Positions 59,846 to 64,000 of a DNA stretch of 64,000 nt are shown here, in pieces; the stretch's first letter is position 1, and every line of letters starts with the position of its first letter. The notes under the pieces are model-generated. The model did no database searches. It was not told the origin of the DNA and was given only the letters and a program-made list of their open reading frames with translations. This DNA comes from Xenorhabdus innexi (GTDB lineage Bacteria; Pseudomonadota; Gammaproteobacteria; Enterobacterales; Enterobacteriaceae): NCBI RefSeq assembly GCF_002632485.1, contig NZ_NIBU01000015.1, positions 1-64,000 on the forward strand. The letters are read 5' to 3'. Both the position numbers and the translations under genes were made by a program.

Positions 59846-60901
59846 TTATGCGCGTAAACGTCTCGCTAATGCGACTCCTGCACCAACCAACAGGCCTACG
59901 CCTCCCCATAAAATCATCATAAATACACGACGAGGGCTGTCTCTGTTAACGGGTTCTTCAGGTGTTCTGAGATAACGGTAGGTCTGAAAAGTGTTCTGCA
60001 AAGTAGGGCCAACACTGAGTGTCGCCAGCATCGCTATATTTTGATCATAATCGATACTGTAATTAGGGCCTGTGGCTTCCAATGTTTCAAGCTGAGCCTG
60101 TAATAATGGCACGCCCAGCATGAACATTTTAGATTCAGGTAATTCCCCGATAGGAATATTTGTCTGGTTACGCTTAATACCCTGTTTTTCAGCCACTTTC
60201 AATGACTGCTGTAATACATTCAGCTCTCGGTTATACATGGCTTTGGCTACCATTTCCTGCCGTTTAACCAACGCTTTCATCGACTGAGTCCGTGTTGCCC
60301 ATGCACCTTTTATTTCGTTATTCAGGTGAGTGCTCGCCCGTTGGTTAGCAAAAGCAATATACTCCCGCAAAAGCCGGTTTGCATCAGCCGCTGTTTCTGC
60401 CGTCAGTCTGATACTTTCATTCTGAGCATTTTTCTCACCACGAAGTGTCACCTGAATATTGTTGATTAGTTCTTCCAGCAACACCGCATCAGCTTTGCGA
60501 TTACCATCATGACGTTGTTTGTAGTAATTGGAGTGTAGCCAGAATTCACGGCGGGTATCATAGGCTTCAGCCTGTGTCATGAACTCTTTGTATGCACCAT
60601 CGGGGATGGTCGGCAACTGAGCTTCTGGTGAAGCATTAATGTGCGTATCCAGATTGCGTAAAAATTGCTGTTGTGAATAATAACTCCCCAAGTTATTGGT
60701 TGTCGGTAAATCCACAATAGCGGTTGCACTCCATTTTTGCTGCATCAGATACGATGCAGCCAGAGCAACAGCAGCGAAAATAATTGCCAGTGCGATAATC
60801 CATATCTTGCCACGCCACAGAGCACAACATAGCGCACGAATATCCAGTTCATGCTCTGTAACCGTTTGATCCTGATTAGATTTCGTTTCTGAGTTTTCCA
60901 C
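59846..60901 (-). CDS. wzzE: ECA chain-length regulator WzzE
   Basis: 351 residues, PCP1a family. Two membrane helices, near 30-50 (IWIIALAIIFAAVALAASYL) and at the C-terminus (VFMMILWGGVGLLVGAGVAL), with a large periplasmic coiled-coil domain. The Pro/Gly-rich stretch TPEEPVNRDSPRR before the second helix is a family marker. Sets modal ECA length together with WzyE. Confidence 0.97.
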   Translation of the reverse strand: MENSETKSNQDQTVTEHELDIRALCCALWRGKIWIIALAIIFAAVALAASYLMQQKWSATAIVDLPTTNNLGSYYSQQQFLRNLDTHINASPEAQLPTIPDGAYKEFMTQAEAYDTRREFWLHSNYYKQRHDGNRKADAVLLEELINNIQVTLRGEKNAQNESIRLTAETAADANRLLREYIAFANQRASTHLNNEIKGAWATRTQSMKALVKRQEMVAKAMYNRELNVLQQSLKVAEKQGIKRNQTNIPIGELPESKMFMLGVPLLQAQLETLEATGPNYSIDYDQNIAMLATLSVGPTLQNTFQTYRYLRTPEEPVNRDSPRRVFMMILWGGVGLLVGAGVALARRLRA

Positions 60902-60933
60902 TGCGCAAAACCTCTTTGATAAGCCGATATTTT

Positions 60934-62022
60934 TTAATGATGGCTTGTGACCCGACGCATCCGACGTTTACACCGTTTAATAAAACGGGCCACCCGCCAG
61001 GCTCTTTTAATACAATAACCATACAACATAAATGCTAGCAAAAATAATGCCAACATTACCCATTCAGGAACAAAATCCAGTTGCTCACCAATAATGCCAA
61101 TCCCGGCTAACAAAGCCGCAGCCATGGTAATCAAGACAAAAGCCTGACGGGATGTGAAACCAGCACGCATGATTAAGTGGTGAATATGCTGGCGATCAGG
61201 TGAGAATGGGCTCATTCCCTTACGCAACCGACGATACATAATCGCAACCATATCCATCAACGGAATGGCTATGATCCATAGTGCTGTCACCGGATTGATA
61301 GAACGATTTACTCCCTGAGTCGTTTCAGTCAGCAGCCAGATAATGGTAAAACCAATTAATGTGCTGCCTGCATCCCCCATGAAGACTTTAAAACGTTTTC
61401 CTAACAACTCTAAATTAAGAAAAATATAAGGCAGTATCCCGGCGATAAATGCAAAGCACCAAAATGCCAGAGCTGTATTTCCGCGTTCATAAAGCAGAAT
61501 ACCCAAAGCCCCGAAAGAAACGCAAGATAAGCCTCCTAACAAGCCATCAATGCCATCCATCATATTAAAGGCATTAATGGCTGCCCAGACAGCAAACAGG
61601 GTGACAACATAACTGAATGGTCCTAATACCATCTCCCATGGCCCAAAAACTTCACCCAGATTTTCTAGCCTAAGCCCGGCAAAATACATCATACTTATGC
61701 CAACTAAGGCTTGAATTATTGCCCGAATCTTTACACTAAGATCAAAGCGATCATCTAACGCGCCAATAAAAACCAGTATTCCAGCACAAAATAAATATGT
61801 CCATTGATGGGGAATAAACTCTTTTGTTATCGAAAAACCAAAACAAACCCCAAAAAAGATAGATATCCCACCCACCAGAGGTATTACTCCATGGTGACAT
61901 TTACGGGCAGTCGGTTTGTCAACGAGGCCGATATGTTGTGAGACTTTACGCGCCACAAATAAAAACATAAATGAAAATACAAATACGCATAAAATTTCAG
62001 CAGTTATACTGGGAATATTCAC
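60934..62022 (-). CDS. wecA: Und-P GlcNAc-1-phosphate transferase WecA
   Basis: 362 residues from GTG 62022, 11 membrane segments. Starts ECA (and often O-antigen) synthesis by moving GlcNAc-1-P to undecaprenyl phosphate. DDRFDLSVKIRA, NAFNMMDGIDGLLGG, FMGDAGSTLIGF and HIHHLIMRAGFTSRQ are the catalytic and substrate motifs. First gene of the ECA operon; the basic tail is typical. Confidence 0.98.
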   Translation of the reverse strand: MNIPSITAEILCVFVFSFMFLFVARKVSQHIGLVDKPTARKCHHGVIPLVGGISIFFGVCFGFSITKEFIPHQWTYLFCAGILVFIGALDDRFDLSVKIRAIIQALVGISMMYFAGLRLENLGEVFGPWEMVLGPFSYVVTLFAVWAAINAFNMMDGIDGLLGGLSCVSFGALGILLYERGNTALAFWCFAFIAGILPYIFLNLELLGKRFKVFMGDAGSTLIGFTIIWLLTETTQGVNRSINPVTALWIIAIPLMDMVAIMYRRLRKGMSPFSPDRQHIHHLIMRAGFTSRQAFVLITMAAALLAGIGIIGEQLDFVPEWVMLALFLLAFMLYGYCIKRAWRVARFIKRCKRRMRRVTSHH

Positions 62023-62298
62023 AATAACAACTCTCTGTAAAAAGAATAGTAGAGCATATATTATTCATTGCCTTTAATATTCCATTTAAAATCAACTTAT
62101 TAAATAAGTATCCAGTCAATAAATAAGGTGCCAACAATGAATGTAAGTAAGATAGTTACACGTTGGTAAAACCTGTCGTAGATCGTGATCAATAATTATT
62201 CACGGAGTACCTATTTCAGTACAGCTTAGGAACACGCATCTTCTAAAAATAACTAAGCAAAATACATGCCATATTGTGCGAAGTTAAACTTTATCAAT
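62023..62298. other. ECA operon leader region
   Basis: AT-rich DNA between the rho terminator and wecA. It must hold the wecA promoter, but I could not pick one. No gene seen; together with the terminator and the strip up to rho it makes a 365-bp gap. Confidence 0.4.
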
Positions 62299-62329
62299 AA
62301 AAAACGCCACAGAAGAGTGGCGTTTTTTT
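62299..62329 (-). terminator. Terminator of rho
   Basis: CGCCAC/GTGGCG stem with a 6-nt loop, flanked by six A and seven T, so effective in both directions. About 60 nt past the rho stop. Confidence 0.9.
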
Positions 62330-62387
62330 GAAGAAGTGATCGCTTAATTATTTTTTGTTTATAGAATATCAATTTTTCATTAGCAGA

Positions 62388-63647
62388 CTACGAACGTTTC
62401 ATAAAGTCGAAAAATTCTTCGTTTGTTTTTGTCATAGCCAGTTTGTTGATAAGGAATTCCATTGCATCAATTTCACCCATCGGATGAATAATTTTACGCA
62501 ATATCCACATCTTCTGTAGTTCATCCTGCGTAGTGAGCAACTCTTCTTTACGCGTACCAGAGCGGTTGTAATCGATCGCAGGGAAAACACGTTTTTCTGC
62601 AATCTTACGGGACAGGTGCAATTCCATATTACCTGTACCTTTAAATTCTTCGTAGATGACCTCATCCATTTTAGAACCGGTATCAACCAGCGCTGTAGCG
62701 ATAATGGTCAGGCTACCGCCCTCTTCAACATTACGCGCAGCACCAAAGAAACGTTTAGGACGATGCAGTGCATTGGCATCCACACCACCGGTCAATACTT
62801 TACCGGAAGCAGGAACAACGGTGTTATAGGCACGGGCAAGGCGGGTTATGGAGTCTAACAGGATAATAACGTCTTTTTTATGCTCAACCAGACGTTTTGC
62901 TTTTTCAATCACCATTTCAGCAACTTGAACATGGCGGGAAGCTGGTTCATCAAAAGTAGAAGCGATAACTTCACCTTTTACCAGACGCTGCATTTCGGTA
63001 ACTTCTTCTGGACGCTCATCGATTAGCAATACCATCAATACGCAATCCGGGTAGTTATTGGCAATGTTCGCCGCAATGTTTTGCAGCAGCATGGTCTTAC
63101 CTGCTTTTGGTGGAGCAACAATCAGACCACGCTGACCACGACCGATAGGTGCAGCCAAATCCAGAACCCGGGCTGTCAGGTCTTCTGTGGAACCATTACC
63201 ACGCTCCATACGCAAGCGGTTATTCGCGTGAAGTGGGGTGAGGTTCTCAAACAGGATCTTACTGCGGGCGTTTTCTGGTTTATCAAAGTTAACTTCATTA
63301 ACTTTTAACAGGGCAAAATAACGTTCACCTTCTTTTGGTGGGCGGATTTTACCTGAAATGGTATCACCGGTACGGAGGTTAAAGCGGCGGATTTGACTTG
63401 GAGAAACGTAGATATCATCGGGGCCTGCAAGGTAGGAGCTGTCTGCGGAGCGGAGGAAACCGAATCCATCCTGCAATATCTCCAGCACACCATCTCCGAA
63501 AATATCTTCTCCGCTCTTCGCATGCTGTTTGAGGATAGAGAAAATAATGTCTTGCTTGCGCATACGAGCCAGATTTTCCAGCCCCATATTTTCGCCGAGA
63601 GTAATTAACTCTGATACCGGCGTATTTTTTAATTCGGTAAGATTCAT
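62388..63647 (-). CDS. rho: Transcription termination factor Rho
   Basis: 419 residues, standard length. N-terminal helix bundle, OB-fold RNA site ([14 protein letters not shown], then [16 protein letters not shown]), Walker [13 protein letters not shown] near 180, Walker [16 protein letters not shown]- and R-loops ([10 protein letters not shown]). Hexameric RNA helicase ending transcription. In E. coli it autoregulates through its long leader; here 350 bp of leader are visible upstream. Confidence 0.99.
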   Translation of the reverse strand: MNLTELKNTPVSELITLGENMGLENLARMRKQDIIFSILKQHAKSGEDIFGDGVLEILQDGFGFLRSADSSYLAGPDDIYVSPSQIRRFNLRTGDTISGKIRPPKEGERYFALLKVNEVNFDKPENARSKILFENLTPLHANNRLRMERGNGSTEDLTARVLDLAAPIGRGQRGLIVAPPKAGKTMLLQNIAANIANNYPDCVLMVLLIDERPEEVTEMQRLVKGEVIASTFDEPASRHVQVAEMVIEKAKRLVEHKKDVIILLDSITRLARAYNTVVPASGKVLTGGVDANALHRPKRFFGAARNVEEGGSLTIIATALVDTGSKMDEVIYEEFKGTGNMELHLSRKIAEKRVFPAIDYNRSGTRKEELLTTQDELQKMWILRKIIHPMGEIDAMEFLINKLAMTKTNEEFFDFMKRS

Positions 63648-63875
63648 AATGGTGGGTTCTTTAACTCGGGGTATATCTCGAACTATGAACGTGAATGGTA
63701 TGGCAGCGTTATCGGTGCCTGTTTATTTGTACCCAAAACAAATACAACCTTTTAACATATTATTTATATTACAAGGTAATAGTCTGAAGTACGCTAATTG
63801 ATTTCAAAATAAGGCTAACAAACTGTGAATGCACGGCTGAGATGGTAATAACAAAAAGTGATTAAGTTCAGAACT
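63648..63875. other. rho leader region
   Basis: Leader and promoter DNA of rho. No E. coli-like rhoL peptide was found; a minus-strand 11-codon frame (MLKGCICFGYK) exists but is not convincing. Confidence 0.35.
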
Positions 63876-63990
63876 AAAAACTATCTCAGTGAAAAAACTA
63901 TCTCAGTGAAAAGCTCTCTCAGCGTAGGTACTGTTTCAGCGAAACTGTCTCAGCAAATATTATCTTAGCAAGGAGGCTCAGTAAGAGAAG
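63876..63990. repeat. Degenerate tandem repeats in the rho upstream region
   Basis: Two near-perfect copies of AAAAACTATCTCAGTG (63876-63908) are followed by progressively decayed copies with the core YNTCAGYGAA (for example CTCTCTCAGCG, CTGTTTCAGCG, CTGTCTCAGCA, ATTATCTTAGCA, GGCTCAGTA). The period is 13-18 bp. No reading frame runs through. It continues nearly to the window edge. Confidence 0.75.
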
Positions 63991-64000
63991 GCTTCAACAT

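Overview
The window is a piece of an enterobacterial chromosome of moderate to low GC with AT-rich intergenic DNA. Gene order, protein sequences and an ERIC-type repeat point to the insect-pathogen side of Morganellaceae (Photorhabdus or Xenorhabdus, which I cannot separate by reading). It joins two blocks of core genes that lie far apart in E. coli, with accessory DNA between and inside them. Layout: (1) 1-9800 is accessory DNA around three dispersed, near-identical tRNA-Gly(GCC) genes, where E. coli has the tandem glyVXY cluster next to orn. The cargo is an EamA exporter, an AEC carrier, a fused indolepyruvate:ferredoxin oxidoreductase, a pair of unrecognised small proteins, a frameshifted MFS transporter and a DinJ-YafQ toxin-antitoxin pair. 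Each tRNA-Gly appears to have its own promoter of the same design. (2) 9815-16103 is the orn / rsgA-psd-mscM block, with an ERIC-like element between rsgA and psd. (3) 16145-22872 is an accessory junction: an MFS exporter, a DUF805 protein, long AT-rich gaps, and a nucleoside-hydrolase / LacI regulator / MHS-transporter module with a perfect palindromic operator candidate. (4) 22873-63647 follows the E. coli 85-86 min order: yigL-pldB-recQ-pldA, yigI, rarD, corA, uvrD, yigB-xerC-yigA-dapF-lptM, cyaY, cyaA, hemCDXY, glmZ, argX-hisR-leuT-proM, yifK, the complete enterobacterial common antigen (ECA) operon, and rho. Local differences from E. coli include a papain-fold-like orphan between yigI and rarD, a VapBC pair between rarD and corA, and no aslAB, rhtBC or yigEFG. 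How the genes work together: wecA to wecG form one densely overlapping minus-strand operon. It makes the Und-PP trisaccharide (WecA, WecB, WecC, WecG, RffG, RffH, WecE, WecD, WecF), flips it (WzxE) and polymerises it with length control (WzyE, WzzE). hemC and hemD make uroporphyrinogen III, with hemX and hemY in the same operon. cyaA is divergent from hemC and keeps the E. coli TTG start and CRP site. The most rewarding non-coding region is 46.1-46.7 kb. It holds a clear glmZ small RNA gene, a -24/-12 (sigma-54) promoter with exact spacing, two GlrR-like palindromes, and seven perfect copies of a 9-bp repeat lying exactly between promoter and activator sites. I saw no CRISPR array, complete insertion sequence or prophage. 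The best candidates for something undescribed are the repeat-spaced glmZ control region, the tRNA-Gly promoter modules with their cargo, the small protein pair at 6.06-6.88 kb, and the orphan at 28.6 kb.
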